Below, piece by piece: positions 1 through 8,346 of a stretch of 53,889 bases of DNA. Within the stretch, counting starts at the first letter, position 1. Every line of letters begins with the position of its first letter. Source of the stretch: Paradesertivirga sp965650335 (GTDB lineage: Bacteria > Bacteroidota > Bacteroidia > Sphingobacteriales > Sphingobacteriaceae); NCBI GenBank assembly GCA_965650335.1, contig CBFGOI010000020.1:1-53889 (forward strand), given 5' to 3'. Made by a program: the position numbers and the translations under genes. The notes under the pieces were generated by a model. That model saw only the letters and a program-made list of their open reading frames with translations, searched no databases and had not been told where the DNA came from.

Positions 1-414
1 AAGCCACTCCAGTTTAAGCTGTGCGGTACTGCTGTTCGCCATATACTGATTCCATGAACAAGGAATACGCACGGCATTAAATCCATTCAGTTTGGCAAGA
101 TCAATAAGGGCTTTTGTAACCTCTGGATTGCCCCAGGCTGTTTCGCCACCTATCGCTTCCAGCGAGTTGCCGACATTCCATCCCAGCCGGATATTTGCAG
201 CCAGTTGAACGGCCGTGCTTGTTACGCCACTCTGGTCAGGTGGAAGTGGGGACGTATTGTAACTGGGATATGTTACTCGTTTGCCGGAGATTGTATTCTC
301 GGTTTTACTTGAATTGCCGGTTTGCAATTCAGGACTAGCAAGCTCTTCTTTACCGCATCGGGTCAAAACTACTATCGCCAGGACGCCTAAAATGTACTTT
401 AAAGTTTTCATCAT
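1..414 (-). CDS. GH5 endoglucanase-like lipoprotein, N-terminal part (cut by left edge)
   Basis: Translating the minus strand from the tandem ATG at 409-414 gives a secreted protein that stays open to the window edge, so only about 138 residues are visible. It begins with a hydrophobic leader ending at a cysteine (LTRC, a poor lipobox because of the Arg). It then shows the start of a GH5 cellulase barrel: GWNVGNSLEA, then ETAWGNP, then GFNAVRIPCSWNQY. These are the strand 1 and strand 2 signatures of GH5 enzymes (endoglucanase, xyloglucanase, mannanase). The catalytic glutamates lie outside the window, so substrate and activity cannot be checked. It fits the neighbouring plant-polysaccharide enzymes PL11, GH30, CE4 and GH43. 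The family call is firm; the subfamily is not. Confidence 0.85.
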   Translation of the reverse strand, partial: MMKTLKYILGVLAIVVLTRCGKEELASPELQTGNSSKTENTISGKRVTYPSYNTSPLPPDQSGVTSTAVQLAANIRLGWNVGNSLEAIGGETAWGNPEVTKALIDLAKLNGFNAVRIPCSWNQYMANSSTAQLKLEWL

Positions 415-921
415 AATTGGGTTAGTTTAAAAATTGGGTTTAAAATTTAATAGCTTAATGGTGCTCCTAATAAATTTTAGGAAACGGCTCGCTTTTATTT
501 AAAGAAACCACCGTTAATGCATTGATTCGATAGGAACGAAACGACAGATAAAAGTGATTCTTTTTCATAATGCGTTATGATCTTAGTTAGTCGATGTTTT
601 GTTTTGAGGAACAAATCGCAATCGTAAGCAATGATAAATAAACTGATAATGAGGTGTGTAAATAAATAGGGGCTCAGATGTTAAAGGGTTTTTTGAGGCG
701 TTGTTTGATAGACAAAGTGCCTTTTTGGTGGGTATGGCACATTACGTTGCCGGTGGGATGGACATTACGAAACTCTAAGAATTACGGTTATCGAGCTGCA
801 ATTGGATAGAGGTGTATCCTGAATTCCTAGCAGAATGTCACGCCGGCCTTTAGGGGAGATTCTCCGGATAGTTCAGTCCTTCTTAAGTTTTGCCATTTTC
901 ATTACAGGCTTAAACCAGGTC
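415..921. other. gene-free region upstream of the GH5 gene
   Basis: About 500 bp without a convincing gene, between the GH5 start and the 3' end of the sigma factor gene. It holds a repeated ACATTACG box (listed separately). The end near 895-920 has a weak resemblance (CTTAAACCAGG) to the 3' half of the dispersed REP-A repeat. No terminator or RNA gene was recognised. Confidence 0.4.
733..771. promoter_or_regulatory. repeated ACATTACG box upstream of GH5
   Basis: ATGGCACATTACG and ATGGACATTACGA occur 23 bp apart, about 320 bp upstream of the GH5 start. Read on the other strand the core is CGTAATGTCCAT, close to CGTAATGCCCAT in the phased element upstream of the GH43 gene. This suggests a shared regulator, but two sites at a long distance from the gene are weak evidence. 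Confidence 0.3.
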
Positions 922-2154
922 TCAGCCATACTTTTTCAGTCTTTGAATGTTTTTTTTCAAACTTGCCTTGTCGGCGAGAGAATTAGCAAGCGTTAAAGCG
1001 GTCTGATAATGATGCAGGGCTTTTTTATTATCTAAATCGGTGTAAAGATTGCCGAGCAATGAGTAATAAAAATGGTTGCCGCTTAAGTTCAATTTTTCGG
1101 CTTCAATAATTGCCTCTTCTTTTCCATGAGCCTTTGCGAGAGCAAAAGTCCGGTTCAAGGCTGCGATTGGTGAATACTCTAAAATCAACAGGTTGTTATA
1201 GAGCTGTAAAATGCTTTCCCACTTCTCCGCAGTATCTGCCTTGCGGGTATGCCAATAGGCAATCCCTGCCTCCAGATGAAATTTGGTTAGACGGTCTCCT
1301 GTAGAGGCCCTGCTCAAATAATACTCTCCTTTTTCAATCAACTCTTTGTTCCACAGAGTTTCGTCCTGATCTTCATATAAAATGTTTTCACCATCTTCAT
1401 TTGTTCTGGCTTCAAAGCGCGAGGAGTGAAAACACATTAAAGCCAATAAAGCATTTACCTGGGGAATGTTAGTTGCCGGGTTTTCGGCAAGCATGTAATT
1501 TAATCGCATGGCTTCTGCACAAAGATCTTTGCGAAGGGTGGTGTTTTGGGAAGTGGAATAATATCCTTCGGAGAACAATAAATAGAGAGTAGTCAACACA
1601 GTTTCCAGCCGGTTATTGATCTCGGTGATGTTAGGATGTTCGATCTTTATATTGGCTTCTTTCAATTTTTCTTTCGCCCGCTTTATCCGTTTGTAAACAA
1701 CTTCTTTGTTGGTTAGATAGGCATCTGCGATTTCCTGAACTCCAAATCCACAAAGTAAATTCAGCGCAAGGGCAACCTGCGATTCGCTTGAAATAACCGG
1801 ATTGCAAACAGTGAAAATCATTGCTAACTGACTGTCGGCAATGTTTTTATCCGATAGGTCAATTTCAATTTCTTCTGTATTAATGGCGCTATATTTTATA
1901 TCTGTCGAAATTTTTTGTTCAAATAGCGAATTCCTCTTTAAGTAATTCTTTGTCTTGTTTTTTGCAACCGTATACAGCCATGCTGTAGGGTTGTCGGGCA
2001 GGCCTTTAATACTCCACAATTCGGTCGCTGCAAGAAAGGTATCGCTAACAATGTCTTCGGCAATTTCAATATGTTCGATGCCGAATAAATAAGATAGAAC
2101 AGAAACTATTTTCTGATACTCAGTTCGGAATAAATGTGGTATAAGCTCTTCCAT
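922..2154 (-). CDS. ECF RNA polymerase sigma factor with C-terminal TPR extension (ECF42-like)
   Basis: 410 residues. The first ~170 carry sigma region 2 (AEDIVSDTFLAA, then NPTAWLYTVAKNKTKNYLKR) and region 4 (VALALNLLCGFGVQEIADAYLTNKEVVYKRIKRAKEKL). The remaining ~230 residues form a helical extension (DUF6596/TPR-like, e.g. PIAALNRTFALAKAHG). This architecture is that of the ECF42 group, whose members have no classical anti-sigma factor and are typically encoded beside DGPF/YciI proteins, as here. The C-terminal domain is thought to control activity. It is the last gene of a three-gene minus-strand set with the DGPF protein 50 bp upstream, separated by a hairpin. Family assignment is secure; the signal is unknown. 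Confidence 0.93.
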   Translation of the reverse strand: MEELIPHLFRTEYQKIVSVLSYLFGIEHIEIAEDIVSDTFLAATELWSIKGLPDNPTAWLYTVAKNKTKNYLKRNSLFEQKISTDIKYSAINTEEIEIDLSDKNIADSQLAMIFTVCNPVISSESQVALALNLLCGFGVQEIADAYLTNKEVVYKRIKRAKEKLKEANIKIEHPNITEINNRLETVLTTLYLLFSEGYYSTSQNTTLRKDLCAEAMRLNYMLAENPATNIPQVNALLALMCFHSSRFEARTNEDGENILYEDQDETLWNKELIEKGEYYLSRASTGDRLTKFHLEAGIAYWHTRKADTAEKWESILQLYNNLLILEYSPIAALNRTFALAKAHGKEEAIIEAEKLNLSGNHFYYSLLGNLYTDLDNKKALHHYQTALTLANSLADKASLKKNIQRLKKYG

Positions 2155-2163
2155 AGATTTAAT

Positions 2164-2195
2164 AATAATGCCCTTGCATTTGCAAAGGCATTATT
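2164..2195 (-). terminator. hairpin between the DGPF and sigma factor genes
   Basis: AATAATGCC pairs with GGCATTATT, and inside it TTGCA pairs with TGCAA across a 2-nt gap. This is a 14-bp stem with one mismatch. It sits in the 50-bp gap before the sigma gene, so it could be a partial terminator or attenuator lowering sigma expression relative to the upstream genes. The following U-tract on the minus strand is weak. Confidence 0.5.
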
Positions 2196-2204
2196 TTATT
2201 CAAT

Positions 2205-2558
2205 TTAAGGTTCTTCTGACGAAGTTTCCATACGCACTTCTACAGTTCCACCCAAATTTAATATCGGACAACCTTCTGCAATTTCTACAGCCTCATTATA
2301 ATCTTTCGCTTTGATTATAACGAGTCCTCCAATTGACTCTTTAATTTCGACGAAAGGTCCGTTAATTATCTGCTTGTTGGGTTTTACCACCTTTCCATCC
2401 AAATCCCAGCGCTGTAATGGGCGGGACAGTTTGTTTTGAGCAGCAATTCCTCCAAACCAGTTTTTCCAGTCGTTAACAGAGTTTTGTAATTTTTCTGGCG
2501 AAGGCTGTGCTTCTTTACTGGTAAAATCTCTTCGGAATATTAAAAGAAAATCGTTCAT
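2205..2558 (-). CDS. YciI-like / DGPF-domain protein
   Basis: 117-residue single-domain protein of the YCII/DGPF family. It begins MNDFLLIFRRD and contains NGPFVEIKESIGGLVIIKAKDYNEAVEIAEGCP, the conserved core (the DGPF motif appears as NGPF). The fold is ferredoxin-like and cytoplasmic, and its biochemical role is poorly defined. DGPF proteins are the characteristic neighbours of ECF42 sigma factors and are probably part of their regulon. Here the gene lies directly upstream of such a sigma gene and 33 bp downstream of an AhpD-like gene, so the three probably form one operon. Confidence 0.9.
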   Translation of the reverse strand: MNDFLLIFRRDFTSKEAQPSPEKLQNSVNDWKNWFGGIAAQNKLSRPLQRWDLDGKVVKPNKQIINGPFVEIKESIGGLVIIKAKDYNEAVEIAEGCPILNLGGTVEVRMETSSEEP

Positions 2559-2591
2559 TTTTATTTGATTTAAACGTTATTAAATGCTCGG

Positions 2592-3044
2592 CTAACCAAA
2601 TTGTCCAACTCTGTAAGTTCCAATTTCGTGAGGGAATGCAAGGTTAATGCGATTCCATGTGTTAACGGTTGTTATTGCAAGCGTTAAGTCAATTAATTCC
2701 TCTTCAGTAAACTGATCTTTAACTTCATTATAAATAGTATCCGGCACAGAGCAATTGGTAATGGCTTCTGCCCAGGTGAATGCCGCTCTTTCACGCTCAC
2801 TGTAATAAGGTGCTTCCCGCCAGGCACTCAGGCCGTATATGCGTTGCTCAGTTTCACCTTTGTGCCGGGCATCTTTAGAATGCATATCGAGGCAATAAGC
2901 GCAATGGTTAATTTGTGATACTCTAAAATAAACCAGTTCTAAAAGGGAATCTTCAAGAGGTGATTTTTTTAGATAAGCTGTGATACCAAAAAGTGGTTTC
3001 AATGCATTTTGTCCTGTTGCATGGATGTTGATTCGTTGTTCCAT
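2592..3044 (-). CDS. carboxymuconolactone decarboxylase / AhpD-like protein
   Basis: 150 residues with the AhpD-like core NHCAYCLDMHSKDARHKGETEQRI. The CxxC (CAYC) followed by a histidine six residues after the first Cys is the peroxidase-type active site of the alkylhydroperoxidase D family. A second helical stretch (YSERERAAFTWAEAIT) is typical of the family. Proteins of this type are often antioxidant enzymes rather than true decarboxylases. It is the first gene of the minus-strand set AhpD-like / DGPF / ECF sigma, which suggests an oxidative or chemical stress regulon. The physiological substrate is unknown. Confidence 0.92.
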   Translation of the reverse strand: MEQRINIHATGQNALKPLFGITAYLKKSPLEDSLLELVYFRVSQINHCAYCLDMHSKDARHKGETEQRIYGLSAWREAPYYSERERAAFTWAEAITNCSVPDTIYNEVKDQFTEEELIDLTLAITTVNTWNRINLAFPHEIGTYRVGQFG

Positions 3045-3230
3045 CTTGTTTTAATTTGATTGTTAAAACCTAATTACAATCTAATTTTTCAGATTGGACA
3101 AAATGCCTAATTTTTTTTAATTTAAATTGAAAATGCCTTAATCTTAAATCATAGCAGGGTTTTCTATGCTTTAATTAAGGCAAGTGTTCGCAGCTAGAAA
3201 GAAGGAGTTTCAATGAGGGGGGCACATCAG

Positions 3231-3264
3231 CTTTAAGACATGTTCCGAAGAACACGTCCTAAAG
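3231..3264 (-). terminator. hairpin with UUCG tetraloop downstream of the PL11 gene
   Basis: In the minus-strand transcript a 15-nt arm (CTTTAGGACGTGTTC) pairs with GAACATGTCTTAAAG, with two G-U wobbles and no unpaired base, around a UUCG loop closed by C-G. It lies 34 bp after the PL11 stop. No U-tract follows, so it may be a transcript-stabilising 3' end or a REP-like unit rather than a classical terminator. Confidence 0.5.
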
Positions 3265-3297
3265 TTGAGTATATTTAATCCATTAAACATGGTTTTC

Positions 3298-5181
3298 TCA
3301 ATTCCCCTTCCGAGGCTTCCCTGGTTTTGTAAGTACTATATTAGGTTTTGGAGCATTCTTCATATCTTCACCAAGGTAAAAACTTAAGTGTGGCGGCTGA
3401 TTGTAAGAAACGTTTTGCCAGGCAACGCTAAGTCTGTATTGAGGATCGTGCATCAATGTATACAGGCGATGAGTTGTTGGAATGACCGTGGTATAAACGC
3501 GGAGCTCGTTGGGCCCAGCACTCAGAATGATCTCTTCCCTCCAGTCGCCAAACAGGTCGGCGGTTAAATTTGCATTCCTCCTTCCGTTGCCCCTTTCACC
3601 GCTTGCCGCGCTCCAAATAGTACCGACTTTGTATTTATTGATGTTGCCACCACCCATCAGCTCACGGGTGAAATCGCCATCCCACCAGATCGGCCAGGAA
3701 CCTGTGGGGGTAGGACCAATTTTTTCTCCTGTCATCGAGTGTAAACCGCCAGAGCCTGACCACCACATTTCGGCGCCTTGATTATCAGGGTCTATATTTT
3801 CTGCCACCCCACCTCCAACATCCGTGTCAATCGAACCTTTGAAATATACCTTTCCGGTACGGGCACTGTAAACTGCCACTCCCGGACCGGCATCTTTAAC
3901 AAAGCCAGAGTCGCCTTTTGAATGATCTTCTATTTCATGGGGGCCAAACACTTCGAGTCCGGGTTTTGTCGGATCCAGGTCGCTTACATGCAAGGCATCA
4001 CCATGCCGAAAGCCGGTAGAAAATAATCCCTTTCCATTATCGTCAACCACCATGGCGCCATAAACAATTTCATCCTTTCCGTCGTCATCTACATCAGCAA
4101 CTGTCAGGTTGTGATTGCCCTGTCCGGAAAATGGATTCTTGCCATCTTTAGTATCAAAAACCCAACGCGAGGTCAATTTGCCATTCCGGTAGTCCCAGGC
4201 TGCCAGCACGGTTCTTCCATAATAGCCGCGACACATTACCACACTCGGTAATTTGCCGTCCAGATAGGCTGCGCAGGCCAGGAACCGGTCTACACGGTTT
4301 CCGGTGTTATCGTTTCCGCCATTGCCTCCGGGGCCGCCCCAGCCATCGGTAGGATAACGGGATGGGATATAAGCTGTCGTGGCAAGAGCCGCACCTGTTT
4401 CACCATTGAAAATGGTGAAGAACTCCGGTCCGTCGAGTACCTTGCCCAGCGTTTTGGCGTCTTTACTTCTGTAATCTTTAGTTGAATCTCCAATCACTTT
4501 TCCTTGACCGTCAATAGTTCCATCGGCAGTTTTCATGGCTACCTCGGCTTTGCCATCGCCATCCATATCAATGACAATAAACTGCGTATAGTGTTCGCCT
4601 TCGCGGATATTCCTGCCGAGATTAATGGTCCACAATAAGGTTCCATCTAGCTTATATGCCTGTAAAACAGGCTTGTCTGTTAGGCCATTGAAAGAGTTAT
4701 CGAGGCCTTTACCTACCTGATGCAACACCAGTTCGTATTGGCCGTCGCCATCCAGATCGCCGGCAGAAGCATCGTGAGGCCTGTAGCCCGTTGGTGTTTG
4801 AAGCGGGATAGAAAGATATTGGCGTACAGGCGCATTAGCAGGGATAATAAAAGGCTTGCTCGCGGCGGTTTCTTTACCTCTTACAATAGCTTTTACGGTA
4901 TAAGATGTAATCTGTGTCAGATCTGCTTTGGTGTCTGTGAAATTAGTGCCGGCGCTTATTGGCTGCGAATTTAGCTTTACTGGTTTTCCGATGCCTGATG
5001 TGCGATAAATATTGAAGGGCAAGTTCTGAGGTTCGGTACCCAAAAGACGCCAGCTAATAAAAACAGAATCAGGCTTATGACGAACGGCTATTACACCGCG
5101 GTCGAGGTTTTCCATAACACGCTGGCCATAAAGCGATGACGAAAGAAGTATTAAGAGGAAGTAAAGTATCGGTTTTCTCAT
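3298..5181 (-). CDS. rhamnogalacturonan endolyase, polysaccharide lyase family 11
   Basis: 627 residues with a cleavable signal peptide (MRKPILYFLLILLSSSLYGQ) followed by QRVMENLDRGVIAVR, the typical PL11 N-terminus. The eight-bladed propeller shows repeated calcium loops: DLDGDGQYELVLHQVGKG, DMDGDGKAEVAMKTADGT, DVDDDGKDEIVYGAMVVDDNGKG. The C-terminus TLMHDPQYRLSVAWQNVSYNQPPHLSFYLG is also diagnostic. PL11 enzymes cleave the rhamnose-galacturonate backbone of rhamnogalacturonan I by beta-elimination; an outer-surface or periplasmic location is expected. Length matches the single-domain YesW/YesX type. It is monocistronic, with a strong hairpin after the stop. No SusCD transporter is nearby. 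Confidence 0.95.
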   Translation of the reverse strand: MRKPILYFLLILLSSSLYGQRVMENLDRGVIAVRHKPDSVFISWRLLGTEPQNLPFNIYRTSGIGKPVKLNSQPISAGTNFTDTKADLTQITSYTVKAIVRGKETAASKPFIIPANAPVRQYLSIPLQTPTGYRPHDASAGDLDGDGQYELVLHQVGKGLDNSFNGLTDKPVLQAYKLDGTLLWTINLGRNIREGEHYTQFIVIDMDGDGKAEVAMKTADGTIDGQGKVIGDSTKDYRSKDAKTLGKVLDGPEFFTIFNGETGAALATTAYIPSRYPTDGWGGPGGNGGNDNTGNRVDRFLACAAYLDGKLPSVVMCRGYYGRTVLAAWDYRNGKLTSRWVFDTKDGKNPFSGQGNHNLTVADVDDDGKDEIVYGAMVVDDNGKGLFSTGFRHGDALHVSDLDPTKPGLEVFGPHEIEDHSKGDSGFVKDAGPGVAVYSARTGKVYFKGSIDTDVGGGVAENIDPDNQGAEMWWSGSGGLHSMTGEKIGPTPTGSWPIWWDGDFTRELMGGGNINKYKVGTIWSAASGERGNGRRNANLTADLFGDWREEIILSAGPNELRVYTTVIPTTHRLYTLMHDPQYRLSVAWQNVSYNQPPHLSFYLGEDMKNAPKPNIVLTKPGKPRKGN

Positions 5182-5397
5182 GTTCTAAGCTAGGAAATTT
5201 AATTTTCGACTTCGCTTCTTCATCTGTAACAATGATGTTTGAGAATTAAAGAGACCGTTTATCCGGAGGAACCGGAAAGCTTAACCTTGCATTGATAGGT
5301 GAAATGTCGGATATCGATAAAACAAGATTTTCTGTTGCCAATAAGGTAACTACATACATTGTAAAAAACCCGGACTCTGAATTACCAAAATCTTTCC

Positions 5398-5967
5398 CTA
5401 TTCCATCAAGGCGTAGTTTAATCCTGTAACACCACAAGAAAATTCTTTTGTTGCAATAGGTTTTAATTCTATTTTATCCTTTATTTTTGAAAATACCGGA
5501 ATCCCTTTCCCCAAAATAATCGGATTCACAAATAGCCAGTACTCATCAATAAGATTATGCTCCATTAATGTGTGAGATGCTGTCGGGCTTCCGAAGATCA
5601 TAATATTTTTACCAGGCAAGGCTTTTATTCGTTCAATTTCAGCCTTAATGTTGCCGTCAAGAAAAGTAGTTTTATTGGCAGGGGAGCCTTTCATTGTTTT
5701 AGACAGTACAATTTTGTCGACACTATTATACCAGTTTGAATGTTCCACATCGTGTTCGCTGGCATTGGGTTGCTTTGCAGCGGAGGGCCAGTAGCTGTCC
5801 ATCATTTGATAGGTAACCCGGCCATACAATGCAGTATCCGCTTCGGCAGTGAATTTACCAACCAAGCGAAACATTTCATCGTCGAATTTGATCCAATCCA
5901 TCTCGCCATTCGGGCCTGCAGCAAAGCCGTCGAGACTGGTGTGTAATGATAGAATTATTTTTCTCAT
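5398..5967 (-). CDS. dihydrofolate reductase family protein (RibD C-terminal-like)
   Basis: 189 residues. N-terminal MRKIILSLHTSLDGFAAGPNGEMDW is the standard start of the YyaP/YwjB-like RibD_C group. ALYGRVTYQMMDSYWP and GKNIMIFGSPTASHTLMEHNLIDEYWLFVNPIILGKGIPVF are the NADPH-binding and C-terminal motifs. These are cytoplasmic reductases of unknown substrate, not the housekeeping FolA. The gene is isolated: PL11 lies 217 bp downstream on the same strand and a remnant-rich gap lies upstream. Family call firm, function unknown. Confidence 0.92.
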   Translation of the reverse strand: MRKIILSLHTSLDGFAAGPNGEMDWIKFDDEMFRLVGKFTAEADTALYGRVTYQMMDSYWPSAAKQPNASEHDVEHSNWYNSVDKIVLSKTMKGSPANKTTFLDGNIKAEIERIKALPGKNIMIFGSPTASHTLMEHNLIDEYWLFVNPIILGKGIPVFSKIKDKIELKPIATKEFSCGVTGLNYALME

Positions 5968-6135
5968 GTTAATTTTAATTGATTCTTCTGCAAGTTACAC
6001 GAGATATTGTAATAACAAGCTGGTGGAAAGCGACAGATTAAAGGCTTATCCCGACAGCGTCAGCGTGGAAATCATGACTTGGCCAGGAGGGCCAAGAACT
6101 GGAGAAATCAGACTTTCTATTGATGATTTTGAAAA

Positions 6136-6185
6136 GAAGCCTTGTTGAAAGTTGGGCTTTTATAGGTGACAAGCCCGCCGCAGTC
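6136..6185 (+). repeat. REP-A/RAYT 3'-end remnant
   Basis: About 45 bp (GAAGCCTTGTTGAAAGTTGG followed by GCTTTTATAG and an AAGCCCGCCGCAGTC segment) aligns with the 3' end and trailing repeat of the RAYT pseudogene at 22691-22730, where the frame reads GLLKVELL-stop. Here it reads ALLKVGLL-stop. No transposase body precedes it, so it looks like a non-autonomous or eroded copy. Confidence 0.45.
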
Positions 6186-6266
6186 ACTGATCCCTGCGAC
6201 TCATTTTATATTGTGCCAGTTGCAATTCCCGGGAATCAAAGGCCTTCCCGGGAATTAACGTCCATT

Positions 6267-6851
6267 TTACTCGCATCCAAAGCCGCAGGTTTCTAAAGTT
6301 CCGCAGCCCGTGTTATTACCTGATTTGTAAAAGCCGACCGTGCTTGTGTGAGAGACATTTTTGTTGATTGTTAATCTGTAATAAGAAATATTAGTACCAC
6401 TGGTACCTAAATTAAATTTAATTACAGATTGGGTGTAACAATCCTGACTTGGGTCAACCTTAAATTCTGGAGTAAAGGCATTCCATGTGGTGCCGTTTGT
6501 ACTGGTTGCACCACTTACAATGTTCTCAGGTTTTATACAAGCACCCAGGGTTATACCCCAATGACTCAGATCTTGAACTGTCCCGGTTCCAGGGTTACCA
6601 TTACCCGGAGTTAAGTTTCGCACTCTCCATTCCCATGTGTAAGTACCGTTGTTATTATCGGTTATACTAAACAAGTATACATTGTAGGGTGATGTACTGG
6701 AGGTCGAGGCTACTTTCGATTGTTGTAAACATTGCTGGGCTAGCAATTTTTCCGCTTCTGAGTTCGGTTCGTCAGCCTTCTTATTGCAGGCATAGAATAC
6801 TGTCACCATTGCAGACATTGCAATGAAGCTCTTAATAAATGTTCTTTTCAT
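6267..6851 (-). CDS. lipoprotein of unknown function, cysteine-rich C-terminus
   Basis: 194 residues starting MKRTFIKSFIAMSAMVTVFYACNKK, a lipoprotein signal with the acylated Cys at ~22. The mature part is Ser/Thr/Asn-rich and predicted beta (NGTYTWEWRVRNL, WGITLGACIKPENI). It ends with four close cysteines (GCGTLETCGFGCE), which could form disulphides. I do not recognise the family. It lies among secreted polysaccharide-degrading enzymes but has no catalytic signature, so a binding or structural envelope role is only a guess. Confidence 0.8.
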   Translation of the reverse strand: MKRTFIKSFIAMSAMVTVFYACNKKADEPNSEAEKLLAQQCLQQSKVASTSSTSPYNVYLFSITDNNNGTYTWEWRVRNLTPGNGNPGTGTVQDLSHWGITLGACIKPENIVSGATSTNGTTWNAFTPEFKVDPSQDCYTQSVIKFNLGTSGTNISYYRLTINKNVSHTSTVGFYKSGNNTGCGTLETCGFGCE

Positions 6852-7064
6852 AAAATGTTTGTTTTAGTGGAAATCTCATCATGAGAAATCATTCATTATT
6901 ACACTGAAAACAAGTTGAAAGTTTATACATTTATGTTATTGTAAAGTCTGATACACAACTGTTTACAGAGGTATCCATACGGATTCTTATTTGGAACAGG
7001 AATGAGAATTTTCTTCACTACAGACTCTCGGAAATCTGTATCATAATGATTTTTTAACACATAA

Positions 7065-7100
7065 AAATGCCCCAAATATTGTCTAAATTTTGGGGCATTT
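7065..7100 (-). terminator. Rho-independent terminator of the GH30 gene
   Basis: AAATGCCCCAAA (7065-7076) pairs perfectly with TTTGGGGCATTT (7089-7100), a 12-bp stem with a 12-nt loop. In the minus-strand transcript it is followed by a U-rich tail (TTTTTATG). It lies 34 bp after the GH30 stop codon. Confidence 0.85.
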
Positions 7101-7134
7101 ATAATGACCAGGTTTTTACCTGGCTTAATAATCT

Positions 7135-8346
7135 CTAATAGGAAACGAATGTTGTGGTACTTTGTGCATCCAGCAAATTGCCCCAACTTCCGCCAGAAAT
7201 GGCAAACCTTGTTCCCTGAGCGATGTTTTTAGTGGGAGAGGTAACCCATCTGTCAAAACCTGGAACTGTAACTCCTGAAAGAGTAAACGGCTGATACGTT
7301 GCACTTGTGTTCTTGTTAACAGCAACGATAATAATTTTTGAGCCCCTGCTAAATGCATAAAGATATACTCCCGGGCTTGGATTGTAGGTTGTACCAATTC
7401 TGCGATCGCCGGGGCGAACAAATTTTGACCACTGGCCAAACATATAGCCCTTTTTATTAGGCACTCCATTGCTCACAAGCAGGCAATTGCCAGTGCCTTT
7501 CAATACATACCACCAAACGTAAGCATTCATCCAGTTTCTAAAGCAATCACCTATTTCCTGTGACATAGTAAGAAACGTATTGATATCGCCATCGTCATAA
7601 TAATGCTCTGTCATCCATATTTTCTTTCCTTTCTCGCGGGCGTTTGAGTGATAGTAAAGTCCGCCGCCATAAAGATGCCCGCCAATATGAGAAATGTGAC
7701 TTGCAGCAGTGGCATCGTTTAGAGTCGGGTCTGAGTACGCATCATCGAAATTGTATGCTTCGGGCATCATTACCGAACCGCCAATATTTTGTGCGTTGTT
7801 TTTGCTAAAGTTAAGAAGCTGTGTGGGAGTCCAATCGCATGATTCATAGGTTACACGGATATTTGGTTCGTTTTGGATGGACACAATATCTGCTCCCAGG
7901 CTAGCTTTTGCATTTTTTAACCATGTAGCATAAGCAGCGTATTGATCGGTTTTAAGAGATCCGCTTACAGTGCTGTTGTTTGTTTTCATGCTGGCAGGAG
8001 GGCTCCAGGTCGTCATTAATATTTTTGCACCGCGAGCTTTAGCTTTTTGAGAATTTGAGATTTCAGCAGTATTGTTTCCATTTGGATCTGCCCGGACACG
8101 GCAAATCGTCATACCTAATTGGTTACTGTTACCGTTACTAAAACAGGCGTTTGCGTCGGCATCAGAAAATGTTCCGCTCCAAACGGAAGCGCCGCCAATC
8201 CCATCCACAAATTGATACACCGCACTGGCATCAATAGCGGCGGTGCCCTTTGTTATTAATTCGGAATCCGCTTCTCTGGAATCGTTTTTAGAGCAGCCTG
8301 CAATCAGGAGGATTGCAGCAAATAAACTTAAACAGTTCTTTTTCAT
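7135..8346 (-). CDS. GH30 subfamily 8-like endo-xylanase lipoprotein
   Basis: 403 residues with a lipoprotein signal (LLIAGCSK, Cys 18). The (beta/alpha)8 barrel shows VDGIGGASVWSG, then MTTWSPPASMKTNN, the acid/base Glu160 in SIQNEPN, GGHLYGGG, and the nucleophile Glu247 in WMTEHYYDD. NAYVWWYV and KGYMFGQWSKFVRPG lead into the small C-terminal beta domain (VYLYAFSRGSKIIIVAVNKN). This layout matches bacterial glucuronoxylanases such as XynC. The segment after WWYV reads LKGTGN rather than the RRSYGP seen in XynC, where an Arg contacts the glucuronic acid branch, so substrate choice may differ. A perfect terminator follows, and a 37-bp promoter-region box is shared with the CE4 gene upstream. 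Confidence 0.93.
   Translation of the reverse strand: MKKNCLSLFAAILLIAGCSKNDSREADSELITKGTAAIDASAVYQFVDGIGGASVWSGTFSDADANACFSNGNSNQLGMTICRVRADPNGNNTAEISNSQKAKARGAKILMTTWSPPASMKTNNSTVSGSLKTDQYAAYATWLKNAKASLGADIVSIQNEPNIRVTYESCDWTPTQLLNFSKNNAQNIGGSVMMPEAYNFDDAYSDPTLNDATAASHISHIGGHLYGGGLYYHSNAREKGKKIWMTEHYYDDGDINTFLTMSQEIGDCFRNWMNAYVWWYVLKGTGNCLLVSNGVPNKKGYMFGQWSKFVRPGDRRIGTTYNPSPGVYLYAFSRGSKIIIVAVNKNTSATYQPFTLSGVTVPGFDRWVTSPTKNIAQGTRFAISGGSWGNLLDAQSTTTFVSY

Noticed and set aside
5246..5437. 63-codon open frame on the minus strand, and a plus-strand frame in the same place reading MSDIDKTRFSVANKVTTYIVK
   Set aside because: Neither matches a family I recognise; both overlap the end of the DHFR-like gene or lie in a short gap. 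The plus-strand frame could be an old gene remnant, but the evidence is too thin to list.
5849..6148. 99-codon plus-strand open frame
   Set aside because: Mostly antisense to the DHFR-like gene; its downstream end is a RAYT-tail repeat, which explains the sequence better.
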